A stretch of 64,000 bases of DNA from Levilactobacillus fuyuanensis (lineage in GTDB: Bacteria; Bacillota; Bacilli; Lactobacillales; Lactobacillaceae): positions 49,259 through 113,258 of the forward strand of contig NZ_RHNZ01000009.1 in NCBI RefSeq assembly GCF_003946395.1. Reading direction: 5' to 3'. A model generated the notes under the pieces. That model did not search any database. It was not told the DNA's origin and was given only the letters and a program-made list of their open reading frames with translations. This document shows, piece by piece, positions 1 to 9,657 of the stretch (position 1 is the first letter of the stretch; each line of letters opens with the position of its first letter). The translations under genes were made by a program, and so were the position numbers.

Positions 1-1140
1 AATCAATTACACGATGACACGGCAGTATTGGAAGATCTAATCAAGGCTATCCCACCTCTGTACAAGGATCTGACCGTCGTCTTCCCCGACCAAGTCAAGG
101 AACTTCGGGGTGGGTACCAACAATTGAGTGCTGAGAATTATCATTTTGGTGATCAAAACGTTCCCGAGATGATTAGCACTATCGAAGATCACATCAGCGC
201 CAACCTCGATACGCTAGGCGATTTGCGGCCTGACGATGCCAAAGTGGTCAATGACCGAATTGCCACGCAAATCGACAGTATTTATGATTTGATGCAAACG
301 GAAATTGATGCCAAGTCACCGGTTGAATCCAATCTGGATGGTGTCGCAAAGTTTATTGCCCACGCGCAGAACCAAAGCCACGCACTGATGGCCGAACTCG
401 ACCGGCTGAGTCAAAACTATACGTTGGATCACCAAGAAATTGAAACGGCGCGTGAACTCAACGAACAGTTGCGGGGCATCGATGGTATTTATCAACACGA
501 TATGCAGGACCTAACCGGTAACACGGCCACGTACTCACAAGTGCTGGCTCACCAAGAACAGCAACAAAAGGACCTGGAACAGATCGAACAGCAACAGTCC
601 GATATTCTGAAGAGTGTCGCTGGACTTGCCGATGAAGAGAAGCAGGCTAGAGATACTTTACAACAATTTGATTTTGATCTACATAGTTTGCGGCGGCAAG
701 TTGAGAACTTAAATCTGCCGGGCATTCCTCAAACTTATTTGGACTACTTCTTCGTTGTCCGTGACGAGGTGGCCCAACTAGCAACGGATATGGATCAGCC
801 CCAGATCGACATGGAACGGATCACCAAGCAATTGTTGATCATTCAGACTGATTTGGACACGCTACAAGAGAAGACCGATGATCTGATCGATAGCTCCGAG
901 TTGGCGGAACAGTTGTTACAGTACGCCAACCGCTACCAGACCAGTCATGAGAATGTCGCCACTGCCAGCAAGGAAGCGGCCGATTTGTTCGAGAATAAGC
1001 ACCAGTACGCTAAAGCTTTGGAAACCATCGCCACTGTATTGGACGAAGTGGAACCCGGTTCCTACAAACGCTTGGAAGATGCTTACTACCAAAGTAAAGG
1101 TAAAGAAAAGCCCAAGCGCGACACGGACGACGCCAAGTAA
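1..1140 (+). CDS. ezrA: Septation ring formation regulator EzrA (3' part, truncated by window edge)
   Basis: The reading frame is open from the first base, so the gene starts outside the window; 379 residues of the C-terminal part are visible. EzrA is a membrane-anchored negative regulator of FtsZ ring assembly in Gram-positive bacteria and is usually near 570 residues, so about a third, including the N-terminal membrane anchor, is missing here. What is visible is almost entirely heptad-rich, Gln/Glu/Asp/Leu-rich helical sequence, as expected for the spectrin-like coiled-coil repeats that face the cytoplasm. The C-terminus is charged (KEKPKRDTDDAK). The following iscS and thiI genes reproduce a neighbourhood common in Bacillales and Lactobacillales, which supports the call. 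Confidence 0.9.
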   Translation, partial: NQLHDDTAVLEDLIKAIPPLYKDLTVVFPDQVKELRGGYQQLSAENYHFGDQNVPEMISTIEDHISANLDTLGDLRPDDAKVVNDRIATQIDSIYDLMQTEIDAKSPVESNLDGVAKFIAHAQNQSHALMAELDRLSQNYTLDHQEIETARELNEQLRGIDGIYQHDMQDLTGNTATYSQVLAHQEQQQKDLEQIEQQQSDILKSVAGLADEEKQARDTLQQFDFDLHSLRRQVENLNLPGIPQTYLDYFFVVRDEVAQLATDMDQPQIDMERITKQLLIIQTDLDTLQEKTDDLIDSSELAEQLLQYANRYQTSHENVATASKEAADLFENKHQYAKALETIATVLDEVEPGSYKRLEDAYYQSKGKEKPKRDTDDAK

Positions 1141-1154
1141 TTTGAATAATTGAG

Positions 1155-1197
1155 AAAGCCATTGTGACGGTGTAAATCCGTTATGGTGGCTTTTTTT
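1155..1197 (+). terminator. Rho-independent terminator of ezrA
   Basis: A 16-bp near-perfect stem (AAAGCCATTGTGACGG pairing with CCGTTATGGTGGCTTT) with a 7-nt loop is followed by seven T. It starts 14 bases after the ezrA stop. Confidence 0.9.
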
Positions 1198-1239
1198 AAT
1201 GGCCTACGCGATAATTCGGTGGAAGATTGACGGTAATAG

Positions 1240-1469
1240 CGAAGGATGAAAATTAGCCTAGTCGGAGGCGGCCAGAGATGGCGCCGGCTGTGACGGCGGT
1301 GTTAGTCCGGGCGCTTGGTTTTCCCCGGGCTTACAGCGCGGGACGCGTTTGGAGACTCGCGAGATCCTAGCGAGGCTTCAAGCCGAGCCGGAAGCCCGTA
1401 CTTTGGCTGCAGGCGTTCCCCATAGCGGCAGAATCTCTGGCCGCCGCAGACGACAGTTTTCACCCTTCG
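1240..1469 (+). repeat. Dispersed three-arm intergenic repeat, copy R1 (+)
   Basis: This copy fills most of the 450-base gap between ezrA and the cysteine desulfurase gene. The core runs from about 1253 to 1455. The flanks pair (CGAAGGATGAAAA with TTTTCACCCTTCG). Inside, CCAGAGAT near 1273 pairs with ATCTCTGG near 1434; arm 1 is about 1300-1344 (GCGGTGTTAG against CTTACAGCGC), arm 2 about 1350-1384 (TTGGAGACTCGC against GCGAGGCTTCAA), and arm 3 lies about 1387-1415. The consensus right end faces the downstream gene. No open reading frame with coding character is seen in it. Confidence 0.85.
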
Positions 1470-1506
1470 TTTGGTCAAACGTTCACTAGTTTTCCAAGCA
1501 AGGGGC

Positions 1507-1534
1507 TTGTGGGAAAGAACGATTGTGTTTATAA
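1507..1534 (+). promoter_or_regulatory. Candidate sigma-A promoter of iscS-thiI
   Basis: TATAAT at 1529-1534 is preceded at 16 bases by a weak TTGTGG (1507-1512). It lies between repeat R1 and the iscS start at 1591. The -10 is perfect and the -35 is poor. Confidence 0.55.
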
Positions 1535-1590
1535 TGAGAAAGAATTTCTATCGGAGTCGAACCAATAGAAAACGGATAAGAGGGTTCAGT

Positions 1591-2736
1591 ATGATTTATT
1601 TTGATAACAGTGCGACCACCAAGGCAGCGCCCGAAGTGGTCGATACTTATGCAAAGGTAAGCGCGAATTACTGGGGTAATCCCTCAAGTTTGCACAAGTT
1701 TGGTGAACAGGCGTTTAACTTGTTGGAACAGTCTCGACAGCAGATTGCCGACCTGATTGGTGCTAAGCTGAGTGAGATCCTCTTCACCAGCGGCGGTACC
1801 GAGGGCGATAACTGGGCCATCAAGGGGACGGCCATGGCCAAACGTGAATTCGGGAACCACTTGATTACGACCGAAGTGGAACATCCTGCCGTTCACAATT
1901 CCATGGAACAATTGAAGCAAGATGGCTTTGAAGTCACCTATTTGCCCGTTGATGAAAACGGCCGGGTCTCCGCAGCCGACCTGCGTGCCGCAATTAAACC
2001 CAGCACGATTCTGGTGTCCACGATGGCCGTCAACAATGAAATTGGTGCGGTGCAACCGCTCGATGAAATTGCCGACGTCTTGCGGGACTTTCCCCGGATT
2101 CACTGGCATATCGATGCCGTTCAGGGAATCGGTAAGGGCTTGGCCGACAAGATTTTTAATGACCGGGTGGATTTCGTGACCTTCTCAGGCCACAAGTTCC
2201 ACGCACCACGGGGCATTGGGTTCATGTATAAACGCCAAGGCCGGACAATCGCCCCATTGATGGCTGGTGGGGGTCAGGAACGTAACCTGCGTTCCGGGAC
2301 TGAAAACTTGCCCGCTATCGCCGCAATGGCTAAGGCCTTACGGTTGTTGCTTGATGGTGAAGCCGACAAGGTGAAGCGCCAACGCGACATTCGTTTGGCC
2401 ATTCTGCATCACGTGGAAACCTTCCCGAACGTGACGATTTTCTCCAAGGACCTGCCCGTCTTCGCACCCCACATTCTGTGTTTTGCGATTGCTGGTGTTC
2501 GTGGGGAAACCATCGTTCACGCCTTCGAGGAACACGATATTTACATCTCAACGACCAGTGCTTGCTCTTCCAAGAAGCACGTTGAATCCAGTACGTTACA
2601 AGCCATGAAGGTCGACGACGGCATTGCAACCAGTGCCGTACGGATCTCCTTGGATGAACACAACACCATGGCGGAAGCCACAGAATTCAACCGTGTGTTT
2701 GACGAACTCTACACACAATTTGCAAAATTAAATTAA
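1591..2736 (+). CDS. iscS: Cysteine desulfurase (NifS/IscS family)
   Basis: This PLP enzyme of 381 residues removes sulfur from cysteine as an enzyme-bound persulfide. The N-terminus [16 protein letters not shown] is typical of the family. The PLP lysine is Lys202 in [10 protein letters not shown], and the catalytic cysteine is Cys325 in [23 protein letters not shown] is the conserved segment before the PLP site. An upstream extension to 1471 in the same frame reads through the promoter, so the ATG at 1591, preceded by AAGAGGG, is preferred. It is followed 20 bases later by thiI, the partner that receives the persulfide for 4-thiouridine in tRNA; the dedicated homologue in Bacillus is called NifZ. 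Confidence 0.93.
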   Translation: MIYFDNSATTKAAPEVVDTYAKVSANYWGNPSSLHKFGEQAFNLLEQSRQQIADLIGAKLSEILFTSGGTEGDNWAIKGTAMAKREFGNHLITTEVEHPAVHNSMEQLKQDGFEVTYLPVDENGRVSAADLRAAIKPSTILVSTMAVNNEIGAVQPLDEIADVLRDFPRIHWHIDAVQGIGKGLADKIFNDRVDFVTFSGHKFHAPRGIGFMYKRQGRTIAPLMAGGGQERNLRSGTENLPAIAAMAKALRLLLDGEADKVKRQRDIRLAILHHVETFPNVTIFSKDLPVFAPHILCFAIAGVRGETIVHAFEEHDIYISTTSACSSKKHVESSTLQAMKVDDGIATSAVRISLDEHNTMAEATEFNRVFDELYTQFAKLN

Positions 2737-2756
2737 TTTACGAAAGGGGTCGCGCA

Positions 2757-3974
2757 ATGGAATACAGCGAAATCATGGTCCGTTACGGCGAGCTATCGAC
2801 GAAGGGTAAGAATAAAAAAGACTTCATCAAGCAGCTTGGCCAAAACGTGCGTAAGGCACTCGGCACCTTTGAAGGTATCGAAGTCAAAGCACAACACGAC
2901 CGCTTACATGTCACCTTAAATGGGGCAGACTCAGATGCCGTTATGAAGCGACTGAAGGGCGTTTTTGGGATCGAAAATTTCTCGCCTTCGGTCAAGGTCG
3001 CTAAGGACATCGACGAGATCAAGCAGACGGCCATCGCCATGGTCAAAGAAGTCTTCAAACCAGGGATGACCTTTAAGATCAACACTCGGCGGCAAGACAA
3101 GGAATTTCAATACGACACTTACCAGATGAACGAAATCATGGGGAGTACGTTGCTGGAAGCCATTCCTGAACTGACCGTTAAGATGAAGCACCCCGACCTG
3201 GAACTGCGGGTCGAAGTCCGGATGAACGGGGTCTACCTGTCCGGTGAAACCATTCAAGGGGCCGGCGGGTTACCCGTCGGTACCGGTGGTAAGGCCGTTA
3301 TGATGCTTTCTGGGGGAATCGACTCGCCAGTAGCGTCCTACTACGCTTTGCGGCGTGGGGTAAAGATCGATATGGTTCACTTCTACAGTCCGCCATACAC
3401 GTCAGAACAAGCTTTAGCTAAGGCCAAGGAACTGACGGCCCGGCTGGCTGGGTATTCTGGTGGGATTCAATTCATTCAGGTGCCATTTGCCAAGATTCAG
3501 GAAACCATCAAGGAAAAAGTTCCCGAAGGTTACCTGATGACGGTTCAACGGCGCTTAATGTTGCGGCTGACGGCGGCGATTGCTGAAAAGCGGCATGCCA
3601 AGGGAATCTTCAACGGTGAATCCCTGGGACAAGTGGCCTCACAGACGTTGGAAAGTATGGCGGCCATCAACGATGTGACTTCCATGCCAATCCTGCGGCC
3701 ACTGCTCTCTATGGACAAGACGGAAATCATCAAGGTTGCCGAGGACATCGACACCTACGATCTTTCCATTCTGCCATACGAAGACTGCTGTACCATCTTC
3801 ACGCCACCAGCACCTAAGACGCATCCCGACTTGGAAAAGTCCCGGAAGTACGAAGGGTACATTGACGTTGAAGGCCTGATGAAGGAAGCTCTCGATGGCA
3901 TTGTCATCTCAGAAATTCGCCCAGGCGATAACTACCTGAATCAAAACGAAGACGTTTTCGCAGAATTACTTTAA
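2757..3974 (+). CDS. thiI: tRNA 4-thiouridine synthase ThiI
   Basis: ThiI adenylates uridine 8 of tRNA and inserts sulfur delivered by the cysteine desulfurase encoded just upstream. The 405-residue protein has an N-terminal ferredoxin-like region, a THUMP domain (about residues 60-165), and a PP-loop ATPase domain starting at [11 protein letters not shown] (residues 185-195). It stops after the PP-loop domain and so lacks the C-terminal rhodanese domain of the Escherichia coli form, which is the usual Gram-positive arrangement. The ATG is preceded by GAAAGGGG. It forms a two-gene unit with iscS and ends in a terminator. Confidence 0.95.
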   Translation: MEYSEIMVRYGELSTKGKNKKDFIKQLGQNVRKALGTFEGIEVKAQHDRLHVTLNGADSDAVMKRLKGVFGIENFSPSVKVAKDIDEIKQTAIAMVKEVFKPGMTFKINTRRQDKEFQYDTYQMNEIMGSTLLEAIPELTVKMKHPDLELRVEVRMNGVYLSGETIQGAGGLPVGTGGKAVMMLSGGIDSPVASYYALRRGVKIDMVHFYSPPYTSEQALAKAKELTARLAGYSGGIQFIQVPFAKIQETIKEKVPEGYLMTVQRRLMLRLTAAIAEKRHAKGIFNGESLGQVASQTLESMAAINDVTSMPILRPLLSMDKTEIIKVAEDIDTYDLSILPYEDCCTIFTPPAPKTHPDLEKSRKYEGYIDVEGLMKEALDGIVISEIRPGDNYLNQNEDVFAELL

Positions 3975-3989
3975 TCTCAAATTAAGACT

Positions 3990-4023
3990 TAACGCTCTGA
4001 GCAGATTGCTTGGGGCGTTTTTT
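3990..4023 (+). terminator. Terminator of iscS-thiI
   Basis: AACGCTC pairs with GGGCGTT across a loop of about 15 bases and is followed by a short T run. The gap from here to the tpx promoter near 4191 shows no further feature. Confidence 0.75.
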
Positions 4024-4190
4024 AGTGGTCTATGTTGGTCAGTAGTCGTGAGATTGTTGCTAAGAGGGTACGATGAAGGTAAATGGCCGTCCAGCAAGCG
4101 CTGTCGCAACTTAGCCAGGGTACAAGTAGAGCTGTTCTAGACCAACCGAGGGACCAAACGTGAGTTTTTCATGATTTTATAGCAAAACGC

Positions 4191-4247
4191 TTGTCATGAC
4201 CCCCTATGTTGCGGGATAATTGAACCAGCAATCGGTATAGTACCGAT
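4191..4247 (+). promoter_or_regulatory. Promoter and palindrome upstream of tpx
   Basis: TTGTCA (4191-4196), an 18-base spacer and GATAAT (4215-4220) form a plausible sigma-A promoter. Just after it, ATCGGTATAGTACCGAT (4231-4247) is a perfect 7-bp inverted repeat with a 3-base centre, sitting between the start point and the ribosome site. It could be an operator or a small leader hairpin. Confidence 0.5.
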
Positions 4248-4272
4248 GTATATTTTGAAGGGGTTGATCTGC

Positions 4273-4782
4273 GTGGATGTAACACGGCTCGGCAGTACAA
4301 TGACTCTCTCTGGCACGCCGCCAGAGGTTGGAGATCAGTTACCAAAGTTTAAAGTGTTTGATCAGAACAATGTCAAAGTTAAAACGGCAAATTTGATTGG
4401 AAAAGTAACTTTGATCAGTGTTGTCCCGGATCTTGAAACGCCCGTTTGCACATTGCAAACTCGGAAGTTCACCCAACAGGCGGACCATTATCCAGCAGCT
4501 AAGTTCTGCACGATCTCAAACAATTCCATTGCTGAACAGACCGGCTGGTGTGCCGCTCAGGGTGTGGAAAACGTTGACTTATTATCCGATGAAGAATTAT
4601 CATTCGGGTACGAAATGGGTCTGTACGTTCCTAACCTGGGTAACTTGGCCCGGTCTATCTGGATTATCGATGACGCGGGTAAGATCGTTTACCGGCAAAT
4701 CGTCACCGAACAATCCGACGAACCGAACTATCTGGAAGCCATTGAGGCTTTGGAAAAATTAGTCCCACGTGTTGACCTTTAG
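4273..4782 (+). CDS. tpx: Thiol peroxidase (Tpx, atypical 2-Cys peroxiredoxin)
   Basis: Tpx reduces hydrogen and alkyl peroxides in the cytoplasm using thioredoxin. The peroxidatic cysteine is Cys59 in the motif TPVCTLQTR, and the resolving cysteine is Cys93 in GWCAAQG, matching the Cys61/Cys95 spacing of E. coli Tpx. An extra cysteine sits at 79. The GTG at 4273 is chosen because AAGGGG lies about 10 bases upstream; an ATG at 4300 (MTLSGTPPEVG) is a credible alternative, giving 160 residues instead of 169. The gene is monocistronic, and the -35 of the next promoter overlaps its last codons. Confidence 0.9.
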   Translation: MDVTRLGSTMTLSGTPPEVGDQLPKFKVFDQNNVKVKTANLIGKVTLISVVPDLETPVCTLQTRKFTQQADHYPAAKFCTISNNSIAEQTGWCAAQGVENVDLLSDEELSFGYEMGLYVPNLGNLARSIWIIDDAGKIVYRQIVTEQSDEPNYLEAIEALEKLVPRVDL

Positions 4783-4800
4783 GCCAAAATTGCGTAGACT
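4772..4800 (+). promoter_or_regulatory. Promoter of the valS T-box leader
   Basis: TTGACC (4772-4777), inside the last codons of tpx, a 17-base spacer and TAGACT (4795-4800). The leader RNA would start at about 4807. Confidence 0.65.
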
Positions 4801-4802
4801 AT

Positions 4803-5039
4803 GTAAAAGTAGCGTTGAACAAGTCAGTAGCGTCGAGGAAATTGCTCAGAGAGCCGGGAATGCTGGAAACCGGTGAATTACCTGACGTGAACGTAGCTTG
4901 TGAGCTGCTGGGCTGAACCAAAAGTAAGCCCGACCGGAGCACTCTCCGTTAACAAAGAAGTTAAGTGGGGCATAAACGCCCAATTTAGGTGGTACCGCGA
5001 AGACTCTTCGTCCTAATTTTTAGGATGAGGAGTCTTTTT
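4803..5039 (+). promoter_or_regulatory. T-box riboswitch (valyl) controlling valS
   Basis: The leader has a stem I with an AGAGAGCCGG loop-E segment, the T-box sequence TTAGGTGGTACCGCG (about 4985-4999), and a terminator (GACTCTTCGTCCTA with TAGGATGAGGAGTC, then T5). The lower stem I pairs ACAAG with CTTGT, which puts GTA (4893-4895, Val) at the specifier position. The bulge TGGT would pair with a tRNA carrying A73, as tRNA-Val does. Uncharged tRNA-Val should stabilise the antiterminator and switch valS on. Confidence 0.92.
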
Positions 5040-5143
5040 GTGTTCACCGACAGTTAACTTAGTTGTCGTTGTTGTGAAAGACGAAGCTGAACGTTAAGTG
5101 ATTGACAGTTAGCCAGTAAGAGAAAAGAAAGGAATTGATTCAT

Positions 5144-7810
5144 ATGGCAGACAAGCAAACCGACATGCCTACCAAGTATGACCCGACCGCCATTGAAGCC
5201 GGCCGGTACCAAACTTGGTTAGACGAAGATGTTTTTAAACCTAGTGGTGACAAGAAAGCCACCCCTTATTCCATCGTTTTACCCCCACCAAACGTTACCG
5301 GGAAGTTGCATTTAGGCCACGCCTGGGACACCACTTTACAAGACATGATCATCCGGCAAAAGCGGATGCAAGGGTTTGATACGCTCTGGCTTCCAGGGAT
5401 GGATCACGCCGGAATTGCCACGCAGGCCAAGGTTGAAGCCCGGCTGCGTGAACAAGGTATTACCCGTTACGACCTCGGTCGTGAGAAGTTCATCGACAAG
5501 GTTTGGGAATGGAAGGACGAATACGCCGCAACCATCCACAAGCAATGGGCCAAGATGGGGCTATCCATGGACTACTCCCGCGAACGCTTTACCTTAGATG
5601 ATGGCTTATCCGACGCCGTTAAGAAGGTCTTCGTTGCTCTGTACAAGAAGGGCCTGATCTACCGCGGTGAATACATCATCAACTGGGACCCGCAAGCCCG
5701 GACCGCACTCTCCGACATCGAAGTTATTCATAAGGACGACAAGGGTGCCTTCTACCACGTCAAATATCCATTTGCTAACCCAGATGACACGTTTAATGGC
5801 AAGCACTACATCGAAATTGCCACGACACGGCCTGAAACTATGATGGGAGACACGGCCGTTGCCGTTAACCCAGATGACGATCGGTACAAGGACTTAGTTG
5901 GCAAGAAGGTTATCTTGCCACTGGCCAACCGTGAAATTCCGATCATTGCCGACCAATACGTTGACATCAACTTTGGGACGGGGATGGTTAAGATTACGCC
6001 AGCCCACGACCCTAACGACTTCTTAGTTGGGAACCGCCACAACCTCGAACGAATCAACACCATGAACGAAGACGCTTCGATGAACGACCGCGCCGGCAAG
6101 TACGCTGGTATGGACCGTTTCGACGCCCGGAAGGCCATGGTTGCTGATTTGGACGACCAAGGGTTGCTGATCAAGGTTGACCCAATCGTCCACTCCGTTG
6201 GACATTCAGAGCGGACTGGGGTTCAAGTCGAAGCCCGGCTGTCCACCCAATGGTTTGTGAAGATGAAGCCACTCGCTGAAGAAGCCATCAAGAACCAAGA
6301 GGGCGACAACGCGGTTGACTTCGTGCCAGAACGTTTCGAAAATACCTTCACGCAATGGATGGAAAACGTCCATGACTGGGTTATTTCTCGTCAACTCTGG
6401 TGGGGTCACCGGATTCCAGCCTGGTACAACAAGAAGACCGGCGAAGTTTACGTTAACGAAGAAGCCCCTAAGGACATCGAAAACTGGGAACAAGATCCCG
6501 ATGTGTTGGACACCTGGTTCTCCAGTGCCCTGTGGCCATTCTCTACGATGGGCTGGCCTAACGAAGATAGCGCCGACCTCAAGCGTTACTTCCCAACCGA
6601 CACCTTGGTTACCGGCTATGACATCATCTTTTTCTGGGTTTCCCGGATGATTTTCCAAAGTCTTGAATTTACCGGTAAGCGGCCGTTCAAACACGTACTC
6701 TTACACGGGTTGATTCGGGCCGAAGACGGTCGCAAGATGAGTAAGTCTCTGGGTAACGGGATCGATCCAATGGACGTCATCGACAAGTACGGTGCCGATG
6801 CCTTGCGTTGGTTCTTATCCACCGGTTCAACGGCGGGCCAAGATGTGCGGTTCAGTTACGACAAGATGGATTCCGCTTGGAACTTCATCAACAAGATCTG
6901 GAACGCCAGTCGGTTCGTGATCATGAACTTGGGTGAAAGCACCAAGCCAGTGGTTCCCGCAGCCGACAAGTGGGACCTGACCGACAAATGGATTCTGAGT
7001 CGTTTGAATGACACGGTCAACCACGTCACCGAAATGTTCGACAAGTTCGAATTCGGTGAAGCCGGCCGTTCCCTGTACAACTTTATTTGGAACGACTTCT
7101 GTGACTGGTATATTGAAATGAGTAAGGAAGTTCTGACCGGCGACGATGAAGCTGCCAAGGCGACTAAGCAAGACTTATTGGCCTACGTCTTAGACCAAAC
7201 CTTGCGTCTGCTCCAACCAATCATGCCATTCGTGACCGAAGCCATCTGGCAAGCCATGCCACATGATGGCAAGTCCTTAGTGACTGCCGCTTACCCAGTA
7301 GATCACCCAGAATTTACCAATGCCGAAGCCGAAAGCGACATGACGAGTCTGATCGACCTGATCAAGGCTGTCCGGAACATTCGCGCCGAAGCCAATGCCC
7401 CAATGTCCACGCCAATCGACCTGCAGATCAAGACTAGCGATGCCAAGTTACAAAGCGTCTTTGAAAACAACCGCGACTTTATCGACCGGTTCGTTCATCC
7501 AAAGGACTTTGAAATTGGTGCTGACTTGACCGCACCTAAGCTGGCCATGACGTCCGTTATCACCGGTGCCGAAGTTTCCGTACCACTGGCCGAATTGGTC
7601 GACCTGAACGATGAAGCCGCTCGCTTGGACAAGGAAGTTGCCAAGTTCACGGCCGAAGTGCAACGCGCGACCAAGAAGTTAGGCAACGAACGCTTCGTTG
7701 CCAACGCACCAGAAGACGTGGTTAATGCCGAACGCGACAAGCAAACGGATAACCAAAAGAAGCTGGAAGCAACGCAACAACGTTTAGCTGATATTAAGGC
7801 TCAACTGTAA
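5144..7810 (+). CDS. valS: Valyl-tRNA synthetase
   Basis: This class I synthetase of 888 residues charges tRNA-Val. The HIGH motif is HLGHAW (residues 56-61) within [13 protein letters not shown], and the KMSKS motif is exact at residues 531-535 ([11 protein letters not shown]). The CP1 editing domain occupies about residues 190-350 ([16 protein letters not shown]). The C-terminal 70 residues form the expected coiled-coil arm rich in Lys, Glu and Ala. ATG at 5144 with AGAAAGGA upstream is preferred over the in-frame TTG at 5135. The T-box leader supports the amino-acid assignment. Confidence 0.98.
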   Translation: MADKQTDMPTKYDPTAIEAGRYQTWLDEDVFKPSGDKKATPYSIVLPPPNVTGKLHLGHAWDTTLQDMIIRQKRMQGFDTLWLPGMDHAGIATQAKVEARLREQGITRYDLGREKFIDKVWEWKDEYAATIHKQWAKMGLSMDYSRERFTLDDGLSDAVKKVFVALYKKGLIYRGEYIINWDPQARTALSDIEVIHKDDKGAFYHVKYPFANPDDTFNGKHYIEIATTRPETMMGDTAVAVNPDDDRYKDLVGKKVILPLANREIPIIADQYVDINFGTGMVKITPAHDPNDFLVGNRHNLERINTMNEDASMNDRAGKYAGMDRFDARKAMVADLDDQGLLIKVDPIVHSVGHSERTGVQVEARLSTQWFVKMKPLAEEAIKNQEGDNAVDFVPERFENTFTQWMENVHDWVISRQLWWGHRIPAWYNKKTGEVYVNEEAPKDIENWEQDPDVLDTWFSSALWPFSTMGWPNEDSADLKRYFPTDTLVTGYDIIFFWVSRMIFQSLEFTGKRPFKHVLLHGLIRAEDGRKMSKSLGNGIDPMDVIDKYGADALRWFLSTGSTAGQDVRFSYDKMDSAWNFINKIWNASRFVIMNLGESTKPVVPAADKWDLTDKWILSRLNDTVNHVTEMFDKFEFGEAGRSLYNFIWNDFCDWYIEMSKEVLTGDDEAAKATKQDLLAYVLDQTLRLLQPIMPFVTEAIWQAMPHDGKSLVTAAYPVDHPEFTNAEAESDMTSLIDLIKAVRNIRAEANAPMSTPIDLQIKTSDAKLQSVFENNRDFIDRFVHPKDFEIGADLTAPKLAMTSVITGAEVSVPLAELVDLNDEAARLDKEVAKFTAEVQRATKKLGNERFVANAPEDVVNAERDKQTDNQKKLEATQQRLADIKAQL

Positions 7811-7831
7811 GACAATCATCTGATTTTACTG

Positions 7832-7867
7832 AAGTCATCATTCCTGTGTGGGAGTGGTGACTTTTTT
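7832..7867 (+). terminator. Terminator of valS
   Basis: AAGTCATCATTCC pairs with GGGAGTGGTGACTT (one wobble or mismatch) and is followed by six T. Confidence 0.85.
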
Positions 7868-8013
7868 GCGGTCAGCGTTACAGAATAGGCCTACACTGAT
7901 TACTAATGTAAAAATGCTGGAATTGGTGTCAGTGTTTGCGAGATGTTTAACGTTTCTTAATGCCTTGGGGCGCTTATCTAAGGCTATGAGTTGATTGAAC
8001 TAATAGTTGCGGT

Positions 8014-8220
8014 TTATTTGTAAGTAGGATGATAATCTTTGCTGGCAAGTGATAGCTTTGTTGTGACGCCATTGTAGGTGAAGATAACGGGGCCACAATG
8101 ACTTGTATTATCGACAACATAGCCGAAACGTGTTCCAGCAGGCAGCCAGTTGCGCTTAACCCCATCAGGTACAAAATCCAGGCCCGGGATTTTCCACCTG
8201 ATAGCGTTAATGCTCGCCGG
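8014..8220 (-). pseudogene. C-terminal remnant of an unrecognised gene
   Basis: On the minus strand a 68-codon frame ends in TAA at 8014-8016 and is bounded upstream by a TAG at 8221-8223; it has no start codon. The translation (including PGLDFVPDGVKRNWLPAGTR and GYVVDNTSHCGPVIFTYNG) has protein-like composition, unlike the other frames here. Part of it (GVKRNWLPAGTRFGYV) matches, in DNA and protein, the 103-bp tandem units near 45.6 kb (GVKRRSLPCGARFGNV). I read it as the tail of a decayed gene. The family is not recognised. The rest of the gap 7868-8294 shows nothing else except the folC ribosome site. Confidence 0.55.
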
Positions 8221-8294
8221 CTAGACGCCTGCTTCCACACTCTGGGGAAATCTGCTACACTAAGAAACAGTGACGCAAGCGGGAGGTTTTCATT

Positions 8295-9614
8295 TTGGTA
8301 GAAACGTATGCTGAAGCCCTGCAGTTCATTCACGGTCGGGACCGCTTCAAGAAGAAGCCGACACTGGACCGGATGCGGCAGTTTATGCACATTCTGGGTG
8401 ACCCGCAGGAAAAGTTAAGTATGATTCACGTTGCCGGTACCAACGGCAAAGGGTCCACAGTGGCCTTTTTACGGGACATGTTCATGGCCGAGGGCCAGAC
8501 GGTGGGGACCTTTACCTCGCCATTCATTACCCGGTTCAATGAGCGGATCAGTACGGATGGTCAGCCCATCAGTGACACGGATCTGGTGGCTATGGTTAAT
8601 CGGATTCAACCCGTGGTGGCCCGGCTGGACGAGGAGCTCGCCGAAGAGGGACCGACTGAATTTGAAATCGATACGGCCTTGATGTTCTGCTACTTCGCCA
8701 GCCATCCAGTGGATATTGTCGTGGTCGAGGTTGGCCTCGGTGGTCTATATGATTCGACCAATATTATCACGCCGGCTGTCTCGGTCATCACGACGATTGG
8801 CATGGATCACATGAAGATTTTAGGGGATACGATTCCTAAGATTGCCACGCAGAAGGCCGGCATCATTAAGTCTGGCGTGCCGGTAGTTTGTGGACGCTTG
8901 ACGGCGGATGCACTGGCCGTCATGGACCAGACTGCTAGTGAGAAGCAGACCGACGTTCGTGCATTAGGTCGCGATTTTACGGTGAAAAATCAACCCGAGT
9001 CTGGTTGGGGCGAACGGTTCGCCTACACCTGGGGAGATCATCGCTGGCGGCATTTGGAGATTGACCTGTTGGGACAGTATCAAATTGACAATGCGGCCAC
9101 CGCACTCACGGCCTTCATCACGTATCATCAGGTCCGGCATTTGCCGCTCGATATTGCGGAGATTCGCGAAGGCTTGAAGCATACGGCGTGGCCTGGGCGT
9201 TTTGAACGTTTGAATGATGAACCCTTGATTGCCATTGATGGGGCCCATAATGAGCCCGCCATGGTGGAAATGGCGCAGCTGTTGCGGCAACACTTTGCCC
9301 AACAGGATATTACGATTATTCTGGCGGTGTTGGCGGATAAGCAGTATGACCAGATGGTGAAGACGCTACTGCACGTGCGTAACGTCCACATTATCGTGAC
9401 CCAATTTCAGGGCCCCGGTAAACGGGCGGCCGCGACGCCACAAGCTCTGGAGGAGGCGGTGGCCTCTTCCAAGCGCGTGACGATAGCGGACAACTGGCCG
9501 AGTGCGCTCAAAACGGCACTGGGTAACATTTCCGGGGACAGTCTAATTCTGTTGACCGGGTCGCTCTACTTTATTTCAGAAGTTCGGCAATATTTTACGG
9601 ATTCAGAAAAATAA
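8295..9614 (+). CDS. folC: Bifunctional folylpolyglutamate/dihydrofolate synthase
   Basis: FolC ligates glutamate to folates in an ATP-dependent Mur-ligase-like reaction in the cytoplasm. The 439-residue protein has the P-loop IHVAGTNGKGST near residue 45, the conserved FTSPFITRFNERI that follows it, and the central VEVGLGGLYDSTN and GMDHMKILGDT blocks. The start is a TTG at 8295, 8 bases after GGGAGG; no in-frame ATG lies nearby. It is separated from radC by 43 bases, in the order valS-folC-radC-mreB seen in many Firmicutes. Confidence 0.95.
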   Translation: MVETYAEALQFIHGRDRFKKKPTLDRMRQFMHILGDPQEKLSMIHVAGTNGKGSTVAFLRDMFMAEGQTVGTFTSPFITRFNERISTDGQPISDTDLVAMVNRIQPVVARLDEELAEEGPTEFEIDTALMFCYFASHPVDIVVVEVGLGGLYDSTNIITPAVSVITTIGMDHMKILGDTIPKIATQKAGIIKSGVPVVCGRLTADALAVMDQTASEKQTDVRALGRDFTVKNQPESGWGERFAYTWGDHRWRHLEIDLLGQYQIDNAATALTAFITYHQVRHLPLDIAEIREGLKHTAWPGRFERLNDEPLIAIDGAHNEPAMVEMAQLLRQHFAQQDITIILAVLADKQYDQMVKTLLHVRNVHIIVTQFQGPGKRAAATPQALEEAVASSKRVTIADNWPSALKTALGNISGDSLILLTGSLYFISEVRQYFTDSEK

Positions 9615-9620
9615 ATCAGC

Positions 9621-9636
9621 TTTTTTTACGGAGTTA
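9621..9636 (+). promoter_or_regulatory. Candidate competence (SigH/ComX-type) box upstream of radC
   Basis: The 16-mer TTTTTTTACGGAGTTA ends 21 bases before the radC ATG. The identical 16-mer lies upstream of cinA at 24549-24564. Its layout, a T-run followed by TACGNA, resembles the ComX box (T-run plus TACGAATA) of Streptococcaceae. Confidence 0.5.
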
Positions 9637-9657
9637 GTCTGTAAGGGAGCTGAGAAT

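Noticed and set aside
1471..1590. Extended N-terminus for the cysteine desulfurase
   Set aside because: The extra 40 residues cover the TATAAT promoter, and the family begins at [10 protein letters not shown].
6206..6694. 162-codon open frame on the minus strand inside valS
   Set aside because: It is opposite the intact, conserved valS coding sequence, has no ribosome site and no recognisable motif. Long antisense frames are common here because of the codon bias.
8098..8301. 67-codon plus-strand frame upstream of folC
   Set aside because: It lies opposite the more protein-like minus-strand remnant, has no ribosome site and overlaps the folC start.
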